The notes under the pieces are model-generated. The model ran no database searches and was not told the origin of the DNA. It saw only the letters and a program-made list of their open reading frames with translations. Of a stretch of DNA of 33,775 nt, positions 1-7,325 are shown piece by piece. Position 1 is the first letter of the stretch. Each line of letters opens with the position of its first letter. Location: assembly GCA_002724315.1 (NCBI GenBank), contig PBOJ01000159.1, forward strand, positions 1 through 33,775. Reading direction: 5' to 3'. The stretch comes from Planctomycetaceae bacterium. GTDB lineage: Bacteria > Planctomycetota > Planctomycetia > Planctomycetales > Planctomycetaceae. The position numbers and the translations under genes were made by a program.

Positions 1-662
1 AGACGGCGGATGGTCGGCAGATGGCCTGTGAGGGCCATTTCACGAACAACGTCGGCCCGCAGGCCATCGACGTAAAAAACCAGAACGCGTTTTGCAGGCG
101 ACGGCGGAGCGAGTGTTCGTGCCGGAGCGGTGAGGACAGTCTCGTGTCCCATCGGTGATGGAGCCATAACCCGGTCGACATGGATAGAGAAATGTCCGGC
201 GTTGTCGTCGGGAGTTGAGTCGTTGACACGGAATTGAAGCCGGCCAGATGCGGCGGCACGAATTCCGGCGCGACGTCCCACCAGGAACGGCTGACCATCA
301 CCGATGCGTGCAATCAGGGCCATGGCGGGGGCCGGGCCGTGGGAGCCGGAGGGTAGTGGGTCCGAGGAGCCGTCGTGCGCTGCGGAGACCAGGTAGGTGC
401 CTGCCGGATCAGACCACAGGGCGGCCGTTTCCGCCGCATTGGGAGGCAAGCGGTCCCGAACCCAGCCGATGGCGGAAATGTCTACGGCGTCACCCTTGGC
501 CAAGATGAAGGGAGAATCGGTCCATTTGGCCGTGGCGTCCAAGAATATCGCGTCACGGTCGGCGTGAGCAGTGTGACTCACCTCGGCGTGGCCTGCCGGA
601 TGAGCGCAGCCGAACCCGAACAAAGCGAAGAGAGCCGAGAACGTCAAGAAGCGGACAGTCAT
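1..662 (-). CDS. Exported lectin-phosphodiesterase-like protein, N-terminal part (C-terminus off window)
   Basis: Reads on the minus strand from an ATG at 662 and runs off the window, so only about 220 residues are visible. The first 19 residues are a hydrophobic signal segment ending in Cys19, preceded by Gly-Phe-Gly, which is a weak lipobox; lipoprotein or ordinary secretion are both possible. Residues about 43-170 look like a PA-IL (LecA)-type galactose-binding domain: a GW motif, an ALIARIGDGQPFLVG stretch and an ND...DNAGHFSI ending. From about residue 190 an alkaline-phosphatase/phosphodiesterase fold begins, with RVLVFYVDGLRADVV as the usual first strand and metal-binding Asp. I infer an exported hydrolase targeted to a carbohydrate by its lectin domain. 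The rest of the catalytic site cannot be seen, so the substrate is unknown and a sulfatase-like relative is possible. Confidence 0.7.
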   Translation of the reverse strand, partial: MTVRFLTFSALFALFGFGCAHPAGHAEVSHTAHADRDAIFLDATAKWTDSPFILAKGDAVDISAIGWVRDRLPPNAAETAALWSDPAGTYLVSAAHDGSSDPLPSGSHGPAPAMALIARIGDGQPFLVGRRAGIRAAASGRLQFRVNDSTPDDNAGHFSIHVDRVMAPSPMGHETVLTAPARTLAPPSPAKRVLVFYVDGLRADVVREMALTGHLPTIRR

Positions 663-787
663 CCGTGACCGTGTGACCGTGGGCATGCCTTGTGGGTCCT
701 AGTAGATTGGATCGACCATTTGCGATTGGAACTGCTGTCCGGGTCGTGTTGCAGGGGCAACTGGAACCGGATTGGTCAATAACGTCG

Positions 788-793
788 TATACT
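788..793 (+). promoter_or_regulatory. Possible -10 element for the ATP-grasp gene
   Basis: TATACT lies in the 216-bp divergent gap between the phosphodiesterase start (662) and the ATP-grasp start (879). The same TATACTG string precedes two other genes in this window (30031 and 32137). No convincing -35 element sits 16-19 bp upstream here, so this is weak. Confidence 0.25.
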
Positions 794-878
794 GGCGGCT
801 TGGAGTTGGTCAAAACGGCTCCGTGGTTTTCGTTCACGGCAGGTGGGCAAGACGTTCGGGTTAGGCGAGATGGGGTGA

Positions 879-2030
879 ATGGCTGGTCGCCTGTTCGTAT
901 CCAACTTTGATTTCGAAGACGAATTGTCCGGCCAGTCCATGTCGCGAGCTGCCAGAGCTACGACATTGGGGCTGTACGGTGTTTGGACGCCTATGCTTGG
1001 GGCGGACGACCGGATCGCTTCGTGGGGGACTGTGGGCGAAAGCGGAGGGTCGAAAGGATGGCAGGATTCACGACCCGGTCCGGGCCAGGTGGAGCTTGTG
1101 CCTTGGGGTTGGAGTCCTTCGATGTCTCGTCTGGCTGAAAAATTGGGGTCGGCGCAGCGCATTCCGGACCTGGGCGTGGTTGAAGAAATCAATCGCCGAA
1201 GATGGGCCTTCCGGCGAGAATCGAGACTCGGGATGTGTCCGTCTGGCGCCGCCCTTGTGGAAGGCATCGAAACACTTCGATCGACGGTGTCCCGCGGCCA
1301 TGACGGTAAGGGGGGCTGGGTCGTGAAGTCCGATTTGGGAGGAGCGGGCCGAGGCCAATGCCGGATCAGCGACGAAGTTCCGGACGGTCCGGTCCTCGAC
1401 TGGGTGACCGCGATGTTGAATCGTGATGGACTGGTGGTCATCGAACCGTGGCTCGAGTCGATCAAAGAGGTTGGCCTGCAGTTCGAGATCGACTCGCCAG
1501 GAAACACACGGCTGTGCGGTGTTACCGAATTGTTGGTGACTGCCAACGGAGCCTACCGGGGGAGTCGCCTGGGAAACCGTTTGGCAGGATTGCGACCGGG
1601 GAGCCTTGAGACGTTGTTGGAGATTGTTGGCCCGGTGGTGCTGGAGATCAGTCGGGCCGGGTACATCGGACCGCTGGGAGTCGATTCGATGTTGTGCCGG
1701 TTGCCGTCGGGCGAAACTTCATGGCGACCGCTACAGGACATAAACGCCCGGTTCACGATGGGACGATGTGCGTTGGAGTGGGCGACGCACATTCCGCAGG
1801 GTGCTGGAGCGTCGGTGATGGTTGCCAGGTGGGCGGGGCGTGACTCGGTGGACCGCCGGTTGGCTGATGTGGAATCGACAACGGCCGGGTTGTTGAATGC
1901 CTCGCGGTTCTCTCCACCAGGTACGCCGCCGGGAACCGAGAGCGGTTTGGTTTTGCTGGTATACGACGAATTGGTGGAGGTCGAGCAGTTGGAGGCTCGC
2001 GTGATCTCGGTTCTGGCCGGCGAGGGCTAG
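879..2030 (+). CDS. ATP-grasp-like protein of unknown substrate
   Basis: 383 residues. An in-frame TGA at 876-878 directly abuts the ATG at 879, so the protein cannot start earlier. The central part resembles an ATP-grasp fold: GGWVVKSDLGGAGRG (residues 145-159) fits the nucleotide-binding Lys and glycine-rich loop, VVIEPWLES (186-194) fits the second ATP-contacting strand, and GVDSM (267-271) with QDINARFTMG (286-295) fits the Mg2+-binding Asp/Asn and the Arg that end the fold. ATP-grasp enzymes join a carboxylate to an amine or thiol through an acyl phosphate; the substrate here cannot be read. No biosynthetic partner is adjacent. It converges on the SNF2 helicase gene, and the two TAG stops overlap in one CTAG at 2027-2030. 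I am fairly sure of the fold and not of the function. Confidence 0.65.
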   Translation: MAGRLFVSNFDFEDELSGQSMSRAARATTLGLYGVWTPMLGADDRIASWGTVGESGGSKGWQDSRPGPGQVELVPWGWSPSMSRLAEKLGSAQRIPDLGVVEEINRRRWAFRRESRLGMCPSGAALVEGIETLRSTVSRGHDGKGGWVVKSDLGGAGRGQCRISDEVPDGPVLDWVTAMLNRDGLVVIEPWLESIKEVGLQFEIDSPGNTRLCGVTELLVTANGAYRGSRLGNRLAGLRPGSLETLLEIVGPVVLEISRAGYIGPLGVDSMLCRLPSGETSWRPLQDINARFTMGRCALEWATHIPQGAGASVMVARWAGRDSVDRRLADVESTTAGLLNASRFSPPGTPPGTESGLVLLVYDELVEVEQLEARVISVLAGEG

Positions 2031-3856
2031 TCCTTTCCGGCAGGCGGCGGAGTGATGGTGCGAAGTTGATCTCCCTGTCCGGCTTTCAGGTCGAACAGTC
2101 CAAAAATGTCCTGCGCGTTGAGGCTAAGACTCGCGTTGCTGACTTCGGAGTCACCGAGGACGGCCTGGAACAGTTCGCGTTTTTGCTGGAGGACCTTGTC
2201 GATTCGTTCCTCGATGGTGTCACGGCAGATGAACTTGGTGACAAGAACCGGGCTTTGCTGTCCGATTCGGTGAGCGCGGTTGATAGCCTGATCTTCCACT
2301 GCCGGATTCCACCAGCGATCGTAGAGGAAAACGTAGCCGGCGAACTGCAGATTCAAGCCGACGGCCCCCACGCCATAACTCATCAAAAGCAACGGGCAGT
2401 CAGGGTCGTGCTGGAACTGCTCCAGGACGGCGTCGCGTCGTGACGACGGTATGGCTCCGTGGTAGATCAACGGGCGATAGTGCTGGAGCTTTTGGTTCAT
2501 CCAATCCAGTGACCTCGTCCATTGGCTGAACAGGATGGCCTTTCCGCCGCTTTCGGAGATTTCCTCGATTTCGGCGGCCAATCGGTCCATTTTGCAGCTC
2601 TGGCCCGTGAGTGGGTCGTAGTTGCAGATCTGTTTCAGGCGGAGAACAAGCTCAAAAACGTGTTGAATGGTGATTGACTCGCCCAGTTCGCCGAGTCTGA
2701 CGATTCCCTCCTTTTCGGCGGTGACGTAGGCCGTCTGTTGCGCCGGAGTCAGTTCCAGGAGTTCGTCGCGATCCAGGCGGGGCGGAAGATCTTTCAGGAC
2801 CCGGTCCTTGGTTCGACGAAGCACGTAGGTTTTGGCGAGACGATTCAGTTGCCGAATGTCGGTAACGCTGTGGTCAGGGACCGCGCCCAAAAATTCCAGC
2901 AATGAGACGAATTCGGAGGGCCGATTTTCGATGGGAGTGCCGGTGAGGGCCCATGACCTGTGCCGTTTGAGTGATCTGGCGGCTTGGTTGGTTCGGGAAT
3001 CACGATTCTTGATTCGTTGGGCTTCGTCGAGGATGAGGAGATCGAAGGCAGGGAAGTCGTCTTCTCCGATCATTTCGAGATCGCGAACAAGCAATTCGTA
3101 GTTGGCGACCTTTACCGGGGCGTTGGGCATTTCCCAGAGCATGCGGCGCCGATCCGACGGGCCTTCAATCGCGACGACCGGGATCTCCTCAGCCCACAAT
3201 TGCAGTTCGCGCTGCCAGTTGGTGATCAACGGCTTGGGGCAGATCAGCAGTACGCTGCGGATCTGCCCGGACCGCATCAGCAACCTCAGGGCGCTGATGG
3301 CCTGCATTGTCTTACCGAGACCCATTTCATCGGCGAGCAGAGCGGACGCCTGGGAGAACAGCCACGCGATTCCGTGGTACTGGAATGGAAACGGCTCGAA
3401 GGGCATGACAAGTTCCTGCCCGGAAAGCAAAGTCTCTATGGGGGGCTGGAGCAGGTAGAACAGACGATCGGTGATAGACAACGCGTCTGTGGGAACGGAG
3501 ATGCGGGTGCGTTTGGGGCGAGTCCTTTCACGTAACAAGGGCTTGGCGCGAGAAGAGGAGTGCGGGACCAACTCAGGGACGCGGAATGTTTTGTCGGCCC
3601 CACAGGGGGCTTCCCCCGGGCATTCTGCAAAAGCGACGCCGATGCTTTTCACTGGAGCCCAGTTGGGCTGCCAGGCAGGAAGAAGTCTGGGCGGGCCGAT
3701 GAGCGGTTGTGGCGAGACGGCACATCCGGGAGGGCGGGTGATCCCTGCGCCCAAGCCGGAACTGAACAATTGGACGTCGAGATGAAGCGGCAGCGCACGG
3801 GCATCGATCCGAGGAGGACGTACGCCGGATCGTCGACGTTCAGCTGCGGGTTCCAC
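2027..3856 (-). CDS. SNF2-family DEAD/DEAH-type helicase
   Basis: 609 residues from a GTG at 3856. This start overlaps the end of the upstream gene by 17 bp and suggests translational coupling. Residues 1-140 are a poorly conserved Pro/Arg-rich leader. The SNF2 ATPase follows: motif I ADEMGLGKT (175-183), motif II DEAQ (277-280, in place of DEAH), motif III LTGTPIENRPSE (304-315) and the LRRTKDRVLKDLPPR block (346-360). The C-terminal helicase lobe carries SYGVGAVGLNL, DRWWNPAVEDQAINRAHRIGQ-type residues and an ERID tail, all typical of bacterial RapA/HepA-like SNF2 proteins. These are ATP-driven double-stranded DNA or nucleoprotein translocases acting in the cytoplasm. No SWIM zinc finger is visible, so it is a short-form member. 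Its partner is probably the 187-residue protein upstream. No restriction or defence genes are next to it. Confidence 0.92.
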   Translation of the reverse strand: MEPAAERRRSGVRPPRIDARALPLHLDVQLFSSGLGAGITRPPGCAVSPQPLIGPPRLLPAWQPNWAPVKSIGVAFAECPGEAPCGADKTFRVPELVPHSSSRAKPLLRERTRPKRTRISVPTDALSITDRLFYLLQPPIETLLSGQELVMPFEPFPFQYHGIAWLFSQASALLADEMGLGKTMQAISALRLLMRSGQIRSVLLICPKPLITNWQRELQLWAEEIPVVAIEGPSDRRRMLWEMPNAPVKVANYELLVRDLEMIGEDDFPAFDLLILDEAQRIKNRDSRTNQAARSLKRHRSWALTGTPIENRPSEFVSLLEFLGAVPDHSVTDIRQLNRLAKTYVLRRTKDRVLKDLPPRLDRDELLELTPAQQTAYVTAEKEGIVRLGELGESITIQHVFELVLRLKQICNYDPLTGQSCKMDRLAAEIEEISESGGKAILFSQWTRSLDWMNQKLQHYRPLIYHGAIPSSRRDAVLEQFQHDPDCPLLLMSYGVGAVGLNLQFAGYVFLYDRWWNPAVEDQAINRAHRIGQQSPVLVTKFICRDTIEERIDKVLQQKRELFQAVLGDSEVSNASLSLNAQDIFGLFDLKAGQGDQLRTITPPPAGKD

Positions 3857-4403
3857 TCGGATTCCCCGATTGATGTCCCTGGAGCGTTTCGGCCAAAGCC
3901 TGTCGCACGCGCTCGATTGGCTCTTGAAGATCAGCGTCGGCGGTCACTTGTGTTGCGCCGTGGTGCAGAGCAGCAATGTCGGATTCGTGTGCCGAATGAA
4001 TGGAAAGGATGCGTTGCCCCATTCGAACTCGACCGAGAGGCGGTGCGGTGGTGGCCGTGGCCGGGTCGTCAGCCTGTGGCTCGACAAGAGCCATGGGAAT
4101 GGCGATGTGGTGCCTGAGGTCGAGAATGTCCTCGTTGTCGGTGACCAAGAGATCCGGAGGAGACCCGAGCCTGTCCAGAAGTGCCCGTCCCATCAGCTCT
4201 CCGAGCAGGAAGGGGCGGAGTGTCTGGCCGTAGAGTAACTGTTGGGCGTGTGTTGGCCGAACCGGGCTGGTGCACTGGAACTCCAATGGGCGGCCGTAAC
4301 GGTTGGTCACCAGGAGGCCGGCGACGAAGGCCTTGTCATCGGTTTCCAACGCGGCCAGGAAGCCGATTCGGAAGGCGCGGGAATTGACAGCCGGGCCATT
4401 CAT
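3840..4403 (-). CDS. Unknown protein coupled to the SNF2 helicase
   Basis: 187 residues from an ATG at 4403; I do not recognise a family. The N-terminal half reads like a compact alpha/beta protein (FRIGFLAALETDDKAFVAG, then VTNRYGRPLEF), followed by an LLYGQTLRPFLLGELMG helix and a DLLVTDN strand. The C-terminal 70 residues are Ala/Thr/Gln-rich and end in a helical ERVRQALAETL segment. The frame stays open 17 codons upstream of the ATG to a TGA without another ATG, GTG or TTG; only CTG codons occur there. No clear ribosome binding site precedes the ATG. The gene overlaps the helicase start by 17 bp, so the two are very likely co-translated, and I infer a helicase accessory role. There are no signal peptide or membrane segments. 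Confidence 0.72.
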   Translation of the reverse strand: MNGPAVNSRAFRIGFLAALETDDKAFVAGLLVTNRYGRPLEFQCTSPVRPTHAQQLLYGQTLRPFLLGELMGRALLDRLGSPPDLLVTDNEDILDLRHHIAIPMALVEPQADDPATATTAPPLGRVRMGQRILSIHSAHESDIAALHHGATQVTADADLQEPIERVRQALAETLQGHQSGNPSGTRS

Positions 4404-4572
4404 CGAATTGATGTCCGGGGTGCGGGGCAGCTTGGTGTGTGGCAGGCCACCTACTCATTGTCGGCGGTTGGAATTGGTCACTTGAGTGGTTCGGAGGAGT
4501 TGGACGGTCGTTACAATTCTGTGATTGATCAGTGGTTACGTTGAGGTTTTGGTGGCCCGAGAGGTCGATGAG

Positions 4573-5868
4573 ATGTCATTACCCGAAGATCTCTCGCGAG
4601 AGGAACTGGAGACCGTTCAATTCGAACGGTTGACCGAGCTGGTCAACGGCCTGGTGAGTGGGAATTCTTTCTGGAAAGAACGGTTCGCCCAAGTGGGGTG
4701 GCGTACTTCAGTGGACCTGGTTGCCGGACTGAACAGCCTTGCGGAGTTGAGCCAGTTGCCTGCTTGCGACAAGCGGGATTTCGTGGCAGACCAGGACGAA
4801 AATCAGCCTTACGGCACGAACCTCAGCGAGTCGTTGGCCGGCTACACCCGGCTGCACCAGACATCGGGAACGACAGGCCGACCGTTGCGGTGGCTGGACA
4901 CACCTGCTGCGTGGGCGAATCTGCTTGACGCCTGGTCACAGATCTTTCGGATAGCCGGTGTGACACCTGAGGACCGTTTCGCTTTCCCGTTTTCATTTGG
5001 CCCATTCATCGGGTTTTGGGCGGCTTTTGATGGGGCGGTGGCATCCGGGCATCTGTGCCTTCCCGGCGGAGGAATGAGCAGCAGTGCGAGGCTGCGGCTC
5101 ATTGAGGACAACCAGGCCACAGTCCTGTGTTGTACTCCAACATACGCCCTGCGGTTGGCGGAAGTGGCTCGAGAGGGCGCGGTCAACTTGGCGCAGGGAT
5201 CTGTGCGAATGTTGATTGTCGCCGGTGAGCCAGGCGGCAGCGTGCCGGGCGTTCGGGAGGACATCGAGGCGGCCTGGGGCGCGAGGGTCATCGATCACTG
5301 GGGGATGACCGAACTGGGGCCGATTGCGGTTGAGTGTGTCGAGGGGCCGGGGGGAATGCACGTCCTGGAGAGCGAATGTGTTGCAGAGGTCGTCGATCCG
5401 GACACCCTGGAGGCGGTGCCAGCCGGCGTGCAGGGAGAGCTGTTGGTGACCACACTCAGGCGGACGGGGAGCCCGGTGTTGCGTTACAGGACGGGCGACC
5501 TGGTGGTCGCGGATCCCGACCCGTGCCCCTGCGGTCGGTCGTTGCTGCGATTGAAGGGCGGGATCCTGGGCCGCGCCGACGACATGATTACCGTACGGGG
5601 AAACAACGTGTTTCCGTCGAGCATTGAAGCGGTTATCCGGAGAATCAATGGCGTGGCCGAATTTCGGGTGGTGATTGAGTCTGAGTCCGTACTGGATCGC
5701 TTCTCTGTAGAGATCGAGCCGGTGGTCGGTGCCGCCGTCGATGAGGTGCTGGCCGGAGTCGAAGCTGGGATTCGCGAGACATTCAATTTCCAAGCGAAAG
5801 TCTCGGCGGTGGGACCGGGACAATTGCCCCGTTTTGAACTCAAGGGGCGGCGGTTTGTGAGGAAATGA
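4573..5868 (+). CDS. PaaK-like phenylacetate/acyl-CoA ligase family protein
   Basis: 431 residues from the ATG at 4573, chosen because GAGAGG lies a suitable distance upstream; a TTG at 4525 would add 16 unconvincing residues. Motifs of the adenylate-forming PaaK family appear in order: the P-loop-like LHQTSGTTGRPLRW (94-107), HWGMTELGP (242-250), YRTGDL (305-310), the Cys-rich CPCGR (318-322) and GRADDMITVRGNNVFPSS (333-350). The last residues, LPRFELKGRRF, contain the C-terminal lysine region used for adenylation. The enzyme activates an aromatic or other carboxylic acid to an acyl-AMP and then a CoA thioester. No phenylacetate-catabolism genes are nearby, so the substrate is open; relatives also serve in coenzyme F390 or capsule chemistry. 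It is divergent from the helicase pair and convergent with the metal importer. Confidence 0.85.
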   Translation: MSLPEDLSREELETVQFERLTELVNGLVSGNSFWKERFAQVGWRTSVDLVAGLNSLAELSQLPACDKRDFVADQDENQPYGTNLSESLAGYTRLHQTSGTTGRPLRWLDTPAAWANLLDAWSQIFRIAGVTPEDRFAFPFSFGPFIGFWAAFDGAVASGHLCLPGGGMSSSARLRLIEDNQATVLCCTPTYALRLAEVAREGAVNLAQGSVRMLIVAGEPGGSVPGVREDIEAAWGARVIDHWGMTELGPIAVECVEGPGGMHVLESECVAEVVDPDTLEAVPAGVQGELLVTTLRRTGSPVLRYRTGDLVVADPDPCPCGRSLLRLKGGILGRADDMITVRGNNVFPSSIEAVIRRINGVAEFRVVIESESVLDRFSVEIEPVVGAAVDEVLAGVEAGIRETFNFQAKVSAVGPGQLPRFELKGRRFVRK

Positions 5869-5892
5869 GACGCCGCCAGAGACGTGGCGTTG

Positions 5893-7308
5893 TTAGTCCT
5901 CGGGGATTTCTCGCCCGTGCGGGTCGGTGTCCGGCGTGTCGAGTTCCTGGGCAAGCCGGTCGCGGAGTTCGGGGTCGAGAAAGTGCTCAACCTTGTGAGC
6001 CGTTTCGTGGAGATGGTCGGCAGGTACGTCAAAGTGACGGGCCATGTAGCTCTCCCACAAACGGTGGGCCCGGATCAGCTTTCTGGCGGCATGTCGACCG
6101 GGCTCGGTGAGTTCGAGTCGGCCGGATGAGTCGCCCACGAGGCGTTGTCGCCTGAGCAGCCAGGTGGCGAATCGCTGGACGAGTGTTGGCCGTCCGTTGA
6201 ACACCGTGGGGTCTCGGGAGGACTCGTCCTGGCGGTAGAGTGTTGCCAGGAGATCTTCAGCAGATATGCGGATGGCCAGGCGGAATCGGTGTCCGATGCG
6301 AACGAATAGGCCGTGGCGGGGCGCGAGCAACAGTGCGGCAACAAACATCGCTCCGGCAGAGGCGGCCATCATGCCGGAGGTGCTCGCGTCGAGGGATTCG
6401 ACCGGGACCCCGGACAACAAGGGGTGTTCGGCAAAAGGGGCCATCAGCATCGGAGGGAGAGATATCGCCATGACGTGTCCGAGTGCCGCGCTGACGGCGG
6501 CAATGATCGTGGAGAGGATCAGCATTACCCAGAGGCGGTCCGTCAGAAGGTGGGCGGTTGCTGCCGGGACGATCAGCATGGCGATGACAAGGATGTTGCC
6601 GACACTCTCGAAGGCCGCAACGGCCGTGGCAGCCGTCACGGCCATCAGGGCGTAATCGATCAGCGTGGCGTGGATTCCCAGGGTGGTGGCCAGCGCCGGA
6701 TCGAACGTGCTGATCCGCAGTTCCTTGAAGAAACAACTGGCCAGCGCGATGTTGACGAACAGGCAGCCGCCGCTGATCCAGGCCGCTCGCGGGGTCTGGT
6801 TCCCATCCCACACCGATTCCAGGTTTCCGTAGAGTACGCAATCCGGATCGATGTGCACGCTGTCGGCCGCCAGCCGTATGGTGAGCAGTCCGATGGCGAA
6901 CAGCGAGGTGTAGACGACACCGAGTGCTGCGGAGTTTTCGACGGCTCCTCGCCGACGGACCCATTCGGTCAGGATGGCGGTGAGGACGCCGGTGAGGAGT
7001 GCTCCGATGAACATGAAAGTGTAGGTCGTGGCGTCGTATGCCTTGTGCGGGTCGTCGGGGTCGACGGGAATCCATCCCGACGACTTGAGATGGTGGGACA
7101 ACAGAAACGCGGCAACGATTCCCGGGAGGACTGTGTGAGTCAGTGCGTCCCCCATCATGCTCTGCCGGCGGAGAACCAGGAAACTGCCGGGAATGGCACA
7201 GGCCATGGCCGCCAGGGCTGCCGTCACGACGATCCACGTGTCCAGCTCGAACCAGCCGTCGATCAGCGAACTGAAGCTGGCAGTGAGAATGTCAGTGGAT
7301 GCAAGCAT
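5893..7308 (-). CDS. Metal ABC transporter permease with DtxR/MntR-like C-terminal domain (second permease)
   Basis: 471 residues from the ATG at 7308, 17 bp after the previous gene's stop. The frame is open further upstream, but the extra Arg/Pro-rich residues are antisense-like. About the first 310 residues are an ABC-3 family permease with 8-9 membrane segments and hallmark motifs LRRQSMMGDALTHTVLPGI near the start and ESVGNILVIAMLIVPAATA near the middle. After the last membrane segment comes a winged-helix region (AEDLLATLY...), then a DtxR-type metal-binding/dimerisation segment: RAHRLWESYM (413-422) and HETAHKVEHFLDPE (434-447). Aligned with MntR/DtxR, H415, H438, E441 and H442 fall at ligand positions; the helix-1 MntR ligand pair D8/E11 is only half kept (Asp then Ala). 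I infer a membrane permease with a cytoplasmic metal-sensing or gating tail. It could also bind DNA, which is unproven. Confidence 0.88.
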   Translation of the reverse strand: MLASTDILTASFSSLIDGWFELDTWIVVTAALAAMACAIPGSFLVLRRQSMMGDALTHTVLPGIVAAFLLSHHLKSSGWIPVDPDDPHKAYDATTYTFMFIGALLTGVLTAILTEWVRRRGAVENSAALGVVYTSLFAIGLLTIRLAADSVHIDPDCVLYGNLESVWDGNQTPRAAWISGGCLFVNIALASCFFKELRISTFDPALATTLGIHATLIDYALMAVTAATAVAAFESVGNILVIAMLIVPAATAHLLTDRLWVMLILSTIIAAVSAALGHVMAISLPPMLMAPFAEHPLLSGVPVESLDASTSGMMAASAGAMFVAALLLAPRHGLFVRIGHRFRLAIRISAEDLLATLYRQDESSRDPTVFNGRPTLVQRFATWLLRRQRLVGDSSGRLELTEPGRHAARKLIRAHRLWESYMARHFDVPADHLHETAHKVEHFLDPELRDRLAQELDTPDTDPHGREIPED

Positions 7309-7325
7309 GCGGAGGTGAGAAAAAG

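Noticed and set aside
5846..5877. GGCGGCG and CGCCGCC arms around the PaaK stop, as a terminator
   Set aside because: The 7-bp stem is GC-rich, but the loop is 18 nt and no T-tract follows on either strand, so I cannot support a terminator.
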